Source: Methylobacteriaceae bacterium (lineage in GTDB: Bacteria > Pseudomonadota > Alphaproteobacteria > Rhizobiales > Beijerinckiaceae). From it: DNA of 64,000 nucleotides. Positions 27,882 to 36,003 of the stretch are shown here, piece after piece. The position numbers and the translations under genes are program-made. Every line of letters begins with the position of its first letter. The stretch's first letter is position 1. Under the pieces are notes generated by a model. The model was not told the DNA's origin, made no database searches, and worked only from the letters and a program-made list of their open reading frames with translations. The stretch spans positions 1 to 64,000 of the forward strand of contig CANEZL010000029.1 of the NCBI GenBank assembly GCA_947444195.1, given 5' to 3'.

Positions 27882-28532
27882 ATGATCGACGAGACCCTGC
27901 GCGACGCGCTCCTCGCCGTGAGCCCGGCGAGCCTCGCCCGGGCCCTCGACCGGCGCGGCCTGCGCGCCCATGCCTGCGCGGGGCTCGCCGCCCGCGGCTC
28001 GGCCGCCGTCGCCGGCCCGGCCCACACCCTGCGCCTGATCCCCGCCCGCGGCGACGGGGCGGGTGATCTGCCGGCGGCGATCGAGGCGGTGCCCGAGGGC
28101 GCCGTCCTCGTGATCGACGCGGGCGGGGGCGGCACCGTGCCCTTCGCCCCGATCCTGGCCGCGCGCCTCGCCCAGCGCGGCGTCGCCGGCCTCGTCACCG
28201 ATGCGGGACTGCCCGCCGAGATCGGCCTGCCGGCCTGGGGCGGCGACGGTCCGGGCCCGGCCCTCGCGCTTGCCGGCAGCGGCGAGCCCGTGGCCTGCGC
28301 GGGCGCCGCGGTGCATCCCGGCGACATCGTGGTGGCCGGCCCCGAGGGCGTCGTCGTGGTCCCCGTCGGCATCGCCGAGGCGGTGGCGCTGGAGGCCGTG
28401 GAGCAGCAGCGCCTCGATCTCTGGCTGCTGCGGGAGGCGGAGAAGGGCGAGAGCCTCGCCCGCCTGCTTCCTCCCGACGCCGAGACCCTCGCGCGCTTCG
28501 AGGCCGAGACCAAGACGACCGGGACGGCCTGA
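27882..28532 (+). CDS. RraA-like / HMG aldolase family protein
   Basis: A 216-residue protein of the RraA fold (methyltransferase-like alpha/beta/beta/alpha). It has [16 protein letters not shown] and a VAGLVTDAG segment near residue 105, followed by [19 protein letters not shown]. In active 4-hydroxy-4-methyl-2-oxoglutarate aldolases an Arg-Asp pair follows this second Gly; here the sequence is [10 protein letters not shown], so the pair is missing. The protein may bind other metabolites or RNase E-like partners. It is divergent from pyrB and six bases ahead of the YdcF-like gene. Confidence 0.75.
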   Translation: MIDETLRDALLAVSPASLARALDRRGLRAHACAGLAARGSAAVAGPAHTLRLIPARGDGAGDLPAAIEAVPEGAVLVIDAGGGGTVPFAPILAARLAQRGVAGLVTDAGLPAEIGLPAWGGDGPGPALALAGSGEPVACAGAAVHPGDIVVAGPEGVVVVPVGIAEAVALEAVEQQRLDLWLLREAEKGESLARLLPPDAETLARFEAETKTTGTA

Positions 28533-28538
28533 GCGGCG

Positions 28539-29360
28539 ATGTTCTTCACCGCCTCCAAGGTGATCTTCTTCCTGATCACCCCGTCGAACCTCGGCATCCT
28601 CGCAGGCCTCGCCGGCCTCGCCCTCCTGGCGACGCGGCGGCGGCTCGCGGCCGGGCTCCTCGGCTTCGGCATCCTGGGCCTCCTCGTCGGCGGGCTCTCG
28701 CCCCTGCCTACCCTGACGATCCTGCCCCTGGAGGACCGCTTCCCGGCGCCCAGGACGGTGGAGCCGGCACCGGCCGGGATCATCGTGCTGGGCGGCGGCG
28801 TCGAGACCGCCCTGTCCGAGGCCCGCGGCCAGTTCGTCGGTAACAACGCCGACGAGCGCCAGATCGCCATGGCCGACCTCGCCCGGCGCTTTCCGCAGGC
28901 GCGCCTCGTCTTCAGCGGCGGCAATGGGGGGCTCACCGGCGGCGGCGTCTCGGAGGCCGAGGTGGTCGGTCGCTACGCCGACGAGCTCGGCCTGCCGCGC
29001 TCGCGCCTGATCCTGGAGAACCGCTCGCGCAACACGCACGAGAACGCCCGCTTCACCGCCGAGCTGGTGCAGCCCAAGCCCGGCGAGCGCTGGCTCCTCG
29101 TCACCTCCGCCTTCCACATGCCCCGCGCCGTGGGCTGCTTCCGCGCGGCCGGCTTCACCGTGGAGGCCTACCCCGTCGACTACCGCACCGGCGGCTGGAA
29201 GCGGGCCCTCGCGCGCAGCAGCCTCGCCTCGGAGGGGCTGCTCACCCTCGACCTCGCCGTGAAGGAGTGGATCGGCCTCCTCGCCTACCGCCTATCCGGC
29301 TACACCTCGGCCTGGTTCCCGGGCCCCGAGGCATCCGCCTCCGGCAGCCCGAGCCGGTAG
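28539..29360 (+). CDS. YdcF-like DUF218 membrane protein
   Basis: A 273-residue protein with two N-terminal membrane spans (about 8-30 and 35-55), then the DUF218 domain: [49 protein letters not shown] and [17 protein letters not shown]. The family includes ElyC, involved in envelope polysaccharide maintenance. The 3' end overlaps the convergent DUF3253 gene by 61 bases. Confidence 0.88.
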   Translation: MFFTASKVIFFLITPSNLGILAGLAGLALLATRRRLAAGLLGFGILGLLVGGLSPLPTLTILPLEDRFPAPRTVEPAPAGIIVLGGGVETALSEARGQFVGNNADERQIAMADLARRFPQARLVFSGGNGGLTGGGVSEAEVVGRYADELGLPRSRLILENRSRNTHENARFTAELVQPKPGERWLLVTSAFHMPRAVGCFRAAGFTVEAYPVDYRTGGWKRALARSSLASEGLLTLDLAVKEWIGLLAYRLSGYTSAWFPGPEASASGSPSR

Positions 29361-29596
29361 ATCCCGCGGAAATCGTCCGGGTCCACCGCGCGGCCCTTGC
29401 GCAGGATCGCGATCCGCCCGGCCTTGGCGAGGCGCACCGCCACCCGGCGCACCGGCTGCATCAAGGGGCCCCAGCCGTCCGGGTGCGGGCCGCCCAGCGC
29501 CCGGGCCACCTCGGAGGGGCAGACGGTCTTGCCCGCGCCCCGCCCGTCCACCAGCCCCAGCAGGGTCTCCTCGATCGCGGCGTCGTCGGCCTTCAT
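29300..29596 (-). CDS. DUF3253 protein
   Basis: A 98-residue protein with a winged-helix-like layout: IEETLLGLVDGRGAGKTVCP, SEVARALGG, WGPLMQPVRRVAVRLAKAGR and [19 protein letters not shown], matching the DUF3253 family. Its last 61 bases run opposite to the end of the YdcF-like gene. The ATG overlaps the stop of the DUF599 gene by 4 bases. Function unknown. Confidence 0.82.
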   Translation of the reverse strand: MKADDAAIEETLLGLVDGRGAGKTVCPSEVARALGGPHPDGWGPLMQPVRRVAVRLAKAGRIAILRKGRAVDPDDFRGIYRLGLPEADASGPGNQAEV

Positions 29597-30327
29597 GGGT
29601 CGCGTCCCTCGAGGATGGGGTCGTCGGCGAGCAGCGCCGCGCGCACGTCGGAGGAGAACTGGCGCCGCCACATCACGAGGACGGCGGCGCCCGTGGCGAG
29701 GACGAGGAGATAGGGGCTGACGAACCAGCCGAGATAGGCGAGCGCGAACAGGAAGGCGCGCTGGCCGCGGGCGAACTGGCTGCCCGCGGCGACGTTCATG
29801 GCCGCGGCCCGGCGCGCGGCGCGCATCATCTCCGCCTCGCTCGCCCCCGAGCCCTTCGGCGGCACCGCGCCGATCAGGATCGCCCCGTAGTTGAACAGCC
29901 GGTAGGCCCAGGCGAACTTGAAGAAGGCGTAGACGAACACCACCGCGAGCCCGGCGACCTTGATCTCCCAGGTCAGGCGGCTCGCGCCCCCGGCGAAGGG
30001 CAGCGCCCCGAACAGGTTCAGCACGTCGTCGCCGGAGCGGGAGAGAGTGAGCACGCCGCCGAGCGCGATCAGCGAGGTCGAAGCGAAGAAGGCGGTGCCG
30101 TTCTGCAGGGAGGCGTTGATCGTGGTGTCGACCACGCGGTTGTCGCGGGCGATCATCTGGCGCGCCCACGCCTCGCGCTGCCCGTTCATGAGCTGGGACA
30201 GGGAGATCAGCCGCCCGCGCAGGCGCCCGACCGACAGGCCGTAGCCGATCCAGGCGACGACGAAGAACAGGAGCGCGCCGAGATCGAGGGGCGAGAACGC
30301 CGTGGCGCTGGTGCGCAGGTCGGTCAT
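29593..30327 (-). CDS. DUF599 family membrane protein
   Basis: A 244-residue integral membrane protein with about four spans: LDLGALLFFVVAWIGYGL at the N terminus, FFASTSLIALGGVLTL, VAGLAVVFVYAFFKFAWAY and a C-terminal FLFALAYLGWFVSPYLLVLA. The NGQREAWARQMIARDNRVVD segment between the first two spans is the conserved DUF599 part. Coupled to the DUF3253 gene. No biochemical role is known to me. Confidence 0.86.
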   Translation of the reverse strand: MTDLRTSATAFSPLDLGALLFFVVAWIGYGLSVGRLRGRLISLSQLMNGQREAWARQMIARDNRVVDTTINASLQNGTAFFASTSLIALGGVLTLSRSGDDVLNLFGALPFAGGASRLTWEIKVAGLAVVFVYAFFKFAWAYRLFNYGAILIGAVPPKGSGASEAEMMRAARRAAAMNVAAGSQFARGQRAFLFALAYLGWFVSPYLLVLATGAAVLVMWRRQFSSDVRAALLADDPILEGRDP

Positions 30328-30439
30328 GGTCTCCGGCGATGCGTGGTCGGGATCGGATCGCGACCGCTTACCAGCCCGGCGGCGGCGGCGCGATGGGCCC
30401 GGGCGTATGGCTCGGATGCGGCGTCGGTGGATCCCTGTA

Positions 30440-30718
30440 TCAGCCGAGGATCCGGAAGCCCGCCGGCGGCGCCTCTCCGTGCGGGCGCAGATCGAGCCCG
30501 TCGACCCGGGCGCCCGGCGGCCCGCTCCGGCAGGCCTCGATCATCGCGGCGACGGCCTCGGCCTCCCCCGAGAACACGGCCTCGACCGCGCCGTCCGCCC
30601 GGTTGCGCACATGGCCCGCGAGGCCGAGCCGCCGGGCCTCGCGCTCCGTCCAGGCCCGGTAGGACACCCCCTGCACCCGGCCGCTGATCACGACCGCGAC
30701 GGTCCGAGCTGCGCTCAA
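30440..30718 (-). CDS. acyP: Acylphosphatase
   Basis: Small hydrolase of carboxyl-phosphate bonds. The 92-residue protein has the substrate loop GRVQGVSYRAW, where the Arg binds phosphate, and the catalytic Asn in GHVRNRADG. The start is a TTG (30718) after GGGGAG; no ATG precedes the conserved part. It lies 112 bases upstream of the DUF599 gene in the same direction. Confidence 0.93.
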   Translation of the reverse strand: MSAARTVAVVISGRVQGVSYRAWTEREARRLGLAGHVRNRADGAVEAVFSGEAEAVAAMIEACRSGPPGARVDGLDLRPHGEAPPAGFRILG

Positions 30719-31162
30719 GTCCTGGAACTCCCCGATCGACGAACGGCTCTGATACGGCTTCCGGTTGGTCGCTTCGGGATAAGCCCCGCACCGTCATCCC
30801 GGGGCCGCGCCGCGGTGCCCGGGATCCATACCCACCGAAGGAGCCGGGTTGGGAACAGCGGTGTTCGTGGACTGCACGCTCCGCGCGCGCCTCCGGGTCC
30901 GGGCTCGCTCCTCGAGCGCCCCGGAACGACGGTGGCAAACTTATGCCGAGCGATCAAGCGAAGCCCGTGTAAGCTCGTCCGTCAACGCTCTCTCACGCCG
31001 GACCGGCATCCGCTTCGCCCCAGGCGCGCGAGCGTGGCCCGGGAGAGCCTTGCGGCAAGGGCGGATCGCACGGGGCGCGGTGCGGCCTCTCCCGCGGCCG
31101 TTCCGGGCCGCACCGAACCCGATCGCGCTGCGGGAGCGCGAAGCGGCCTCCTGAAACGAGAA
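30719..31162. other. Gene-free region with one palindromic repeat
   Basis: 444 bases without a credible gene; the short reading frames here have neither ribosome sites nor family motifs. It holds the palindrome at 30797-30826 and then GC-rich sequence of no recognised kind. The acyP promoter probably lies in the first 100 bases. Confidence 0.5.
30797..30826. repeat. REP-like palindrome ATCCCGGG...CCCGGGAT
   Basis: ATCCCGGG (30797-30804) and CCCGGGAT (30819-30826) form an inverted repeat around 14 bases, within the phrase CCGTCATCCCGGG...CCCGGGATCCATA. This phrase is typical of short repeated palindromes scattered between genes in many alphaproteobacteria. It occurs once in this window. Confidence 0.5.
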
Positions 31163-31201
31163 GGGCCCTCTGCGGGATCACTCGAATCCCGCAGAGGGCC
31201 C
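31163..31201 (-). terminator. Intrinsic terminator after gabD
   Basis: A perfect 16-bp stem, GGGCCCTCTGCGGGAT (31163-31178) with ATCCCGCAGAGGGCCC (31186-31201), has a 7-base loop. On the minus strand it is followed by TTCTCGTTTC. It starts 22 bases after the gabD stop and should end the whole metabolic run. Confidence 0.85.
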
Positions 31202-31223
31202 CCAAGGCACGCCGTGCCGCGCC

Positions 31224-32696
31224 TCAGGCCCCGAGGCCGCCGACGCAGACGTACTTGGTGTGCAGGTAGTCCTCGATGCCGAGATACGAGCCCTCGCGGC
31301 CGACGCCCGACTCCTTCACGCCGCCGAAGGGCGCCACCTCGGTGGTGATGATGCCCGCGTTGACGCCGACCATGCCGTATTCCAGCGCCTCGGAGACCCG
31401 GAAGGTCCGGCCGAGATCGCGCGTGTAGAAGTAGCAGGCGAGACCGACCTCGGTGTCGTTGGCCATCCGGATCGCCTCCGCCTCGTCCTTGAAGCGGAAG
31501 AGCGGGGCGAGCGGCCCGAAGGTCTCCTCCTTCGCCACCAGCATGCCGGGCACCACGTCGACGAGCACGGTGGGCTCGAAGAACGAGCCGCCGAGCGCGT
31601 GACGCTTGCCGCCCGTGAGGATGCGCGCGCCCTTGGCGGTGGCGTCGCGGATATGCGCCTCGATCGTCTCCACCGCGGCATGGTCGATGAGCGGGCCCTG
31701 CATGACCCCCTCCTCGGTGCCGTTGCCGACCTTCAGGGCGGCGGCGGCCTTGGCCATCTTCTCCGCGAAGACGTCGTAGATGCTGTCCTGGACGAGCACG
31801 CGGTTGGTGCAGATGCAGGTCTGGCCGGTATTGCGGTACTTGGCGAGCATCGCTCCCTCCACCGCCTGGTCGAGGTCCGCGTCCTCGAAGACGATGAACG
31901 GGGCGTTGCCGCCGAGCTCCATCGAGACCTTCTTCACGGTGCCGGCGGATTGCTGGAGCAGGACCTTGCCGACCTCGGTGGAGCCGGTGAAGGTGATCTT
32001 CTTCACGACAGGGTTGCCGGTCATCTCTCCGCCGATCGCCCGGGCCGAGCCGGTGATGATGGAGACGAGACCCGCCGGGATGCCGGCCCGCTCGCAGAGC
32101 ACGCCCCAGGCGAGGCCCGACAGGGGGGTCTGCGTCGCCGGCTTGATGACGATCGGGCAGCCGGCGGCGAGCGCGGGGGCGAGCTTGCGGGCGATCATCG
32201 AGGAGGGGAAATTCCAGGGGGTGATCGCCGCCACCACGCCCACCGGCTCCTTGGTGACGAGGACGCGCCGGTCCGCCCAGGGCGAGGGGATGATGTCGCC
32301 GTAGACGCGGCGCGCTTCCTCGGCGAACCACTGCACGTAGGCCGCCGACATGCCGACCTCGGTGCGGGATTCGGCCAGCGACTTGCCCTGCTCGGCGGTG
32401 AGGATGCGGGCGAGATCCTCCTGGTTCTCGCGGATCACCGCGGCGAGCTTGAGGAGCAGCGTGGCCCGCTCGGCCGCGGTCCTGGCCCGCCAGGCGGGAT
32501 AGGCGGCGGCGGCGGCCTCGATGGCTTGGCGGGTCTCGTCGGCGCCGAAATTGGGCACCCGGCCGATGACGGCGCCGGTTGCGGGGTTCGTCACCTCGAT
32601 CGTGCCCGAGCCGCCCTTCGCCCACGCACCGCCGATCAGGCAGGCATCGACGAGCAGGCTCGGATCCGCGAGGGACAGGGTCTCGGTGTCAGGCAT
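31224..32696 (-). CDS. gabD: Succinate-semialdehyde dehydrogenase, NAD(P)-dependent
   Basis: A 490-residue aldehyde dehydrogenase that would oxidise succinate semialdehyde to succinate. Motifs are the cofactor segment ITPWNFPSSMIARK, TFTGSTEVGK, the general-base Glu in ELGGNAPF and the catalytic Cys in GQTCICTNR. The CICTNR context, LDQAVEGAMLAKYRN and the 490-residue length match GabD better than generic aldehyde dehydrogenases. It overlaps the CoA-transferase gene by 8 bases and ends the run with a strong terminator. The neighbours make succinate semialdehyde a credible substrate; glutarate semialdehyde is an alternative. Confidence 0.9.
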   Translation of the reverse strand: MPDTETLSLADPSLLVDACLIGGAWAKGGSGTIEVTNPATGAVIGRVPNFGADETRQAIEAAAAAYPAWRARTAAERATLLLKLAAVIRENQEDLARILTAEQGKSLAESRTEVGMSAAYVQWFAEEARRVYGDIIPSPWADRRVLVTKEPVGVVAAITPWNFPSSMIARKLAPALAAGCPIVIKPATQTPLSGLAWGVLCERAGIPAGLVSIITGSARAIGGEMTGNPVVKKITFTGSTEVGKVLLQQSAGTVKKVSMELGGNAPFIVFEDADLDQAVEGAMLAKYRNTGQTCICTNRVLVQDSIYDVFAEKMAKAAAALKVGNGTEEGVMQGPLIDHAAVETIEAHIRDATAKGARILTGGKRHALGGSFFEPTVLVDVVPGMLVAKEETFGPLAPLFRFKDEAEAIRMANDTEVGLACYFYTRDLGRTFRVSEALEYGMVGVNAGIITTEVAPFGGVKESGVGREGSYLGIEDYLHTKYVCVGGLGA

Positions 32697-34686
32697 TCAA
32701 TGGTTCCTTCGGAGGTTGAGGCATGGCGGGCCGTTGCTTGAGCGGCACGCCCTGGGCCGTATTCCTCGCCTGCGCCTCGGCTTTCGTCTCGAAGACGTGG
32801 GGAGCCAGGTCCCGACCCGCCAACGATGCGCCGAGCTTCAGCCGCATGAACGCGCTCGTCGTGTAGCGCGCCGCGGTCTCGTAGTAGCGGTTCTCTAGAT
32901 AAGCGACCGTGGAGAAATATGCATCACTCACGGTCGGGTCGATCTCGACGCCGTCGTAGTTGGCGATCAGGTGGACCTTGCGGCCGATCTCCTGGCAGGT
33001 CCGCTCGTACTCCCGGCGCACCAGCTCGACGTCGTCGATGGTCCGCACCTGGAAACCTTCGAGGTTGCAGAACAGGATGTTGCGCTCCGGATCGTAGCTC
33101 AGGCGCTCCGAGAGCGAGAGGCCGAGGAGCCACGGCTCCAGGCCCATCACGCCCTCGCGGAACAGGCGCGGGTCCATGGGCTTGGGATCGTTCACGAGGG
33201 GCTCGAAGCCCATCTGGGCGAGGATGTCGCGCTCGATGTCGATGCCCGGAGCCACCTCGACGAGTTCCATGCCGGCCCGTGTCCGGCGGAAGACGCAGCG
33301 CTCGGTGACGTAGAGCACCGGCTGGCCGCGCTCGGCGGCGTAGGTTCCTGAGAAGGTGACCTGCTCGACCGCGCCGATGAACTTGCGCGAGCGGCCCTCC
33401 TTCAGGATGCGCACCTGCCCGTCCTCGATCCCCACCTTCAGGCCGTCGGCGGTGAAGGTGCCGGCGAAGACCAGGGACTTCGCGTTCTGCGAGATGTTGA
33501 TGAAGCCGCCCGCGCCCGCGAGCCGCGGGCCGAAGCGGCTGACATTGACGTTGCCGAGGGCGTCGCACTGCGCGAGGCCGAGGCAGGCGAGATCGAGCCC
33601 GCCGCCGTCGTAGAAGTCGAACTGCTGGTTCTGGTGCAGCACGGCGGCGGGGTTCAGCGCCGCGCCGAAATCGAGACCGCCCTGGGGCAGGCCGCCGATC
33701 ACGCCGGGCTCGGCGGTGAGCGTCAGGTATTTCAGCACCCGCTCCTCGGCGGCGACCGCCGCCACGCCCTCGGGCATGCCGATGCCGAGATTGACCACGC
33801 CCCCCGGCGGCAGCTCGAAGGCGCAACGCCGGGCGATGACCTTGCGCTCGCCGAGGCCGATCGGCGCGATCCGGTCCAGCGGCACCCGCTGCCGGCCGGT
33901 ATAGGCGTGGTTGTAGGGCGTGCCGTAGGTCTGGCGGTGGTTCTCGGGCTGGCTCAGGACCACGCAGTCCACGAGCACGCCGGGCACCTGCACCTCGCGG
34001 GGGTTGAGGGAGCCGGCCTCGGCGAGGCGCTCCACCTGGGCGATGACGAAGCCCCCCGAGTTCCGCGCGGCCATGGCGGCGGCGAGGTTGTCGAGCGTCA
34101 GCGCCTCGCGCTCCATGGTGATGTTGCCGGCGGGATCGGCCGTGGTGCCGCGGATCAGCGCCACGTTCACGGGAAACGCCTTGTAGTGCAGCCAGGGCTC
34201 GCCGCCGAGCTCGACCACGCTGACGAGGTCCTCCCGGGTCATGGCGTTGAGCTTGCCGCCCTCCAGCCGGGGGTCGACGAAGGTGTTGAGGCCGACCTTG
34301 GTGATGTGGCCGGGCGTGTGCGCGGCGATCTCGCGGTAGAGATGCGAGACGACGCCGAGGGGCAGGTTGTAGGCCTCGATCGTCCCCTCGACGGCCATGG
34401 CGCCGAGCTTGGGCACCAGGGCCCAGTGGCCGCCCACCACCCGGCGCACGAGGCCGGGCAGCGCCAGCCGGTTCAGCCCGCGCTCCTTGCCGTCGCCGGG
34501 GGCGGCGGCGAACATCAGGCCGAGGTCGCGCGGGCGCGCGGTCGCCTCGAAGCGGCGGGCGAGGGCCAGGATCAGCTCGTCGGGGGTGCCGATCCCGACG
34601 AACCCTGAGACGGCGACCATGTCGCCGTTGTGGATGATCGCGACGGCCTCGTCGGCGCTGACGATCTTGTTCTTCAGGCTGACCAT
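32689..34686 (-). CDS. Fused alpha/beta acyl-CoA transferase (YdiF/Pct type) with C-terminal extension
   Basis: A 665-residue family I CoA-transferase with both subunits in one chain. The N-terminal half starts KIVSADEAVAIIHNGDMVAVSGF; the second half has FELPPGGVVNLGIGMPEGVA and the catalytic Glu in LTAEPGVIGGLP. Such enzymes are about 520 residues long, and here an added tail of roughly 150 residues (from about residue 510) contains ILFCNLEGFQVRTIDDVELV and ANYDGVEIDPTVSDAYFSTV, reminiscent of a STAS-like alpha/beta module. The acyl substrate cannot be read from sequence; acetate, propionate, lactate and hydroxybutyrates are all used in the family. Start chosen at an ATG with GAGGAA upstream. 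Confidence 0.9.
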   Translation of the reverse strand: MVSLKNKIVSADEAVAIIHNGDMVAVSGFVGIGTPDELILALARRFEATARPRDLGLMFAAAPGDGKERGLNRLALPGLVRRVVGGHWALVPKLGAMAVEGTIEAYNLPLGVVSHLYREIAAHTPGHITKVGLNTFVDPRLEGGKLNAMTREDLVSVVELGGEPWLHYKAFPVNVALIRGTTADPAGNITMEREALTLDNLAAAMAARNSGGFVIAQVERLAEAGSLNPREVQVPGVLVDCVVLSQPENHRQTYGTPYNHAYTGRQRVPLDRIAPIGLGERKVIARRCAFELPPGGVVNLGIGMPEGVAAVAAEERVLKYLTLTAEPGVIGGLPQGGLDFGAALNPAAVLHQNQQFDFYDGGGLDLACLGLAQCDALGNVNVSRFGPRLAGAGGFINISQNAKSLVFAGTFTADGLKVGIEDGQVRILKEGRSRKFIGAVEQVTFSGTYAAERGQPVLYVTERCVFRRTRAGMELVEVAPGIDIERDILAQMGFEPLVNDPKPMDPRLFREGVMGLEPWLLGLSLSERLSYDPERNILFCNLEGFQVRTIDDVELVRREYERTCQEIGRKVHLIANYDGVEIDPTVSDAYFSTVAYLENRYYETAARYTTSAFMRLKLGASLAGRDLAPHVFETKAEAQARNTAQGVPLKQRPAMPQPPKEPLNA

Positions 34687-34770
34687 GGGCGTTCCTCGGA
34701 AGACCTGTGCCGGGGCGACGGCGCCGTGCGTCTGTTCCAGTGCGCGCTTCTACGCCGACTCGTTCCGGTC

Positions 34771-34872
34771 GCACGAAGGGGAGCGCCGGCTCCCCTTCGT
34801 GCCCCATCCTGTTGTGGCGGCCGGACGATCCCGGGAAACCGGACTCCGTCCGCCCGCCCCGGAGTCTCAGGC
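34771..34872 (-). repeat. Structured interspersed repeat, copy 3 (phaC to CoA-transferase gap)
   Basis: It begins with a perfect 14-bp stem, GCACGAAGGGGAGC (34771-34784) with GCTCCCCTTCGTGC (34789-34802). This is followed by CATCCTGTTGTGG and CGATCCCGGGAAA, which line up with CATCTTGTTGTGG and CGATGATCCGGAAA of copy 2. The stem sequence is unlike those of copies 1 and 2 although it holds the same place. It fills most of the 216-base gap and may act as an attenuator between phaC and the CoA-transferase. Confidence 0.6.
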
Positions 34873-34902
34873 ACGGGCCCGCGCGGATCCGGCGACGATG
34901 CC

Positions 34903-36003
34903 CTAGCCCCGCCGCTCCAGCCAGTCGGCGATGCCCGAGCCAAGCAAGGCCTGCGCCTTGCCGCCCACGAAGACGCCCACATGGCCGCCGGGAAGCCCCA
35001 GCTCCGTGTAGTCCTGCGTGCCGACCTTGGTCCCGAGCGCCCGCGAGGTGGCGGGCGGGATGATGTGGTCGTCCTTGGCGAAGACGTTGAGCACCGGGCA
35101 GGTGATGTCGGAGAGCTTCACCGTGCGGCCGGAGAGCTGGAAGCGGTTCTCCACCAGCTTGTTGTCCTGGTAGAGGTCCTTCAGCCACTGCTTGGCCGCC
35201 TCGCCCGGGTGGTCCGGCCGGTCGGCGATCCACTTCTCCATGCGCAGGAAGTTCAGGAACTTCTTCTTGTCGGCGAGCGCGTCGAGGAGATCGACGTTGT
35301 ACTTCGTGAGCGTCCGCATCGGCGTCATCATCGAGAACACCGAGCCCATGAAGGCGCCGGGCAGCGAGCCCTGCGACTCGATCAGCCGGTCGATGTCCTC
35401 CGGCGAGAGCGAGCGCATCCAGAGGTTGATGAAGCCGTGGCCGGGACGGTTGTCCACCTGGTCGGCGTGGAAGTCGATCGGCGTGATGGTGAGCACCATC
35501 GCGTTGATCTGCTCCGGGTAGAGCGCCGCGTAGCAGGTGGTGAAGACGCCGCCCTCGCAGATGCCGAGCAGGTTCAGCTTCTCGCGCCCGGTCTCGCCCT
35601 GGATGACGTTCACGCACTCGGCGAGGTAGCCGTCCACGTAGTCGTCGATGGTGACGAAGCGCTCGGCCCGGCTCGGATTGCCCCAGTCGACCACGTAGAG
35701 GTCGAGGCCGAGATTGAGCAGGTTGCGGACCAGCGAGCGGTCCTCCTGCAGGTCGGCCATGGTGTAGCGGCCGATCAGCCCGTAGACGATCAGCACCGGC
35801 GGCAGGCCCTTCGAGGGCGCCAGCGGCCGGTAGCGGTAGAGCGTGACCTTATCCTGGCTCCAGATCGCGTCCTTGGGCGTGGTGGCGATCTGCACGTCCG
35901 CGTCGCGGATCTCGCCGAACAGCTTGGCGCCCTCGGCGATGCGCCGGCCCAGCGCCGAGACCTCGGCGACGGCATCGGCAGGGGTGATGGTGGGGCGGCT
36001 CAC
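34903..36003 (-). CDS. phaC: Class III polyhydroxyalkanoate synthase subunit PhaC
   Basis: Polymerises hydroxyacyl-CoA into polyester at the granule surface. The 366-residue alpha/beta hydrolase has the lipase-like box GICEGG with the catalytic Cys, VLIVYGLIGRYTMADLQEDR, VDWGNPSRAERFVTIDDY, the catalytic Asp in FAKDDHIIPP and His in LPGGHVGVFVGG. The length of about 360 and the adjacent PhaE mark it as class III, as in Allochromatium and cyanobacteria, not the class I enzyme of about 600 residues. It starts at a GTG overlapping the phaE stop (GTGA). Confidence 0.94.
   Translation of the reverse strand: MSRPTITPADAVAEVSALGRRIAEGAKLFGEIRDADVQIATTPKDAIWSQDKVTLYRYRPLAPSKGLPPVLIVYGLIGRYTMADLQEDRSLVRNLLNLGLDLYVVDWGNPSRAERFVTIDDYVDGYLAECVNVIQGETGREKLNLLGICEGGVFTTCYAALYPEQINAMVLTITPIDFHADQVDNRPGHGFINLWMRSLSPEDIDRLIESQGSLPGAFMGSVFSMMTPMRTLTKYNVDLLDALADKKKFLNFLRMEKWIADRPDHPGEAAKQWLKDLYQDNKLVENRFQLSGRTVKLSDITCPVLNVFAKDDHIIPPATSRALGTKVGTQDYTELGLPGGHVGVFVGGKAQALLGSGIADWLERRG

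Noticed and set aside
30302..31348. Plus-strand ORF across the acyP-gabD gap
   Set aside because: It passes antisense through acyP and the gabD 3' end and contains no recognised domain.
34903..36003. Class I PHA synthase as identity of phaC
   Set aside because: The protein is 366 residues with an adjacent phaE; class I enzymes are about 560-620 residues and stand without PhaE.
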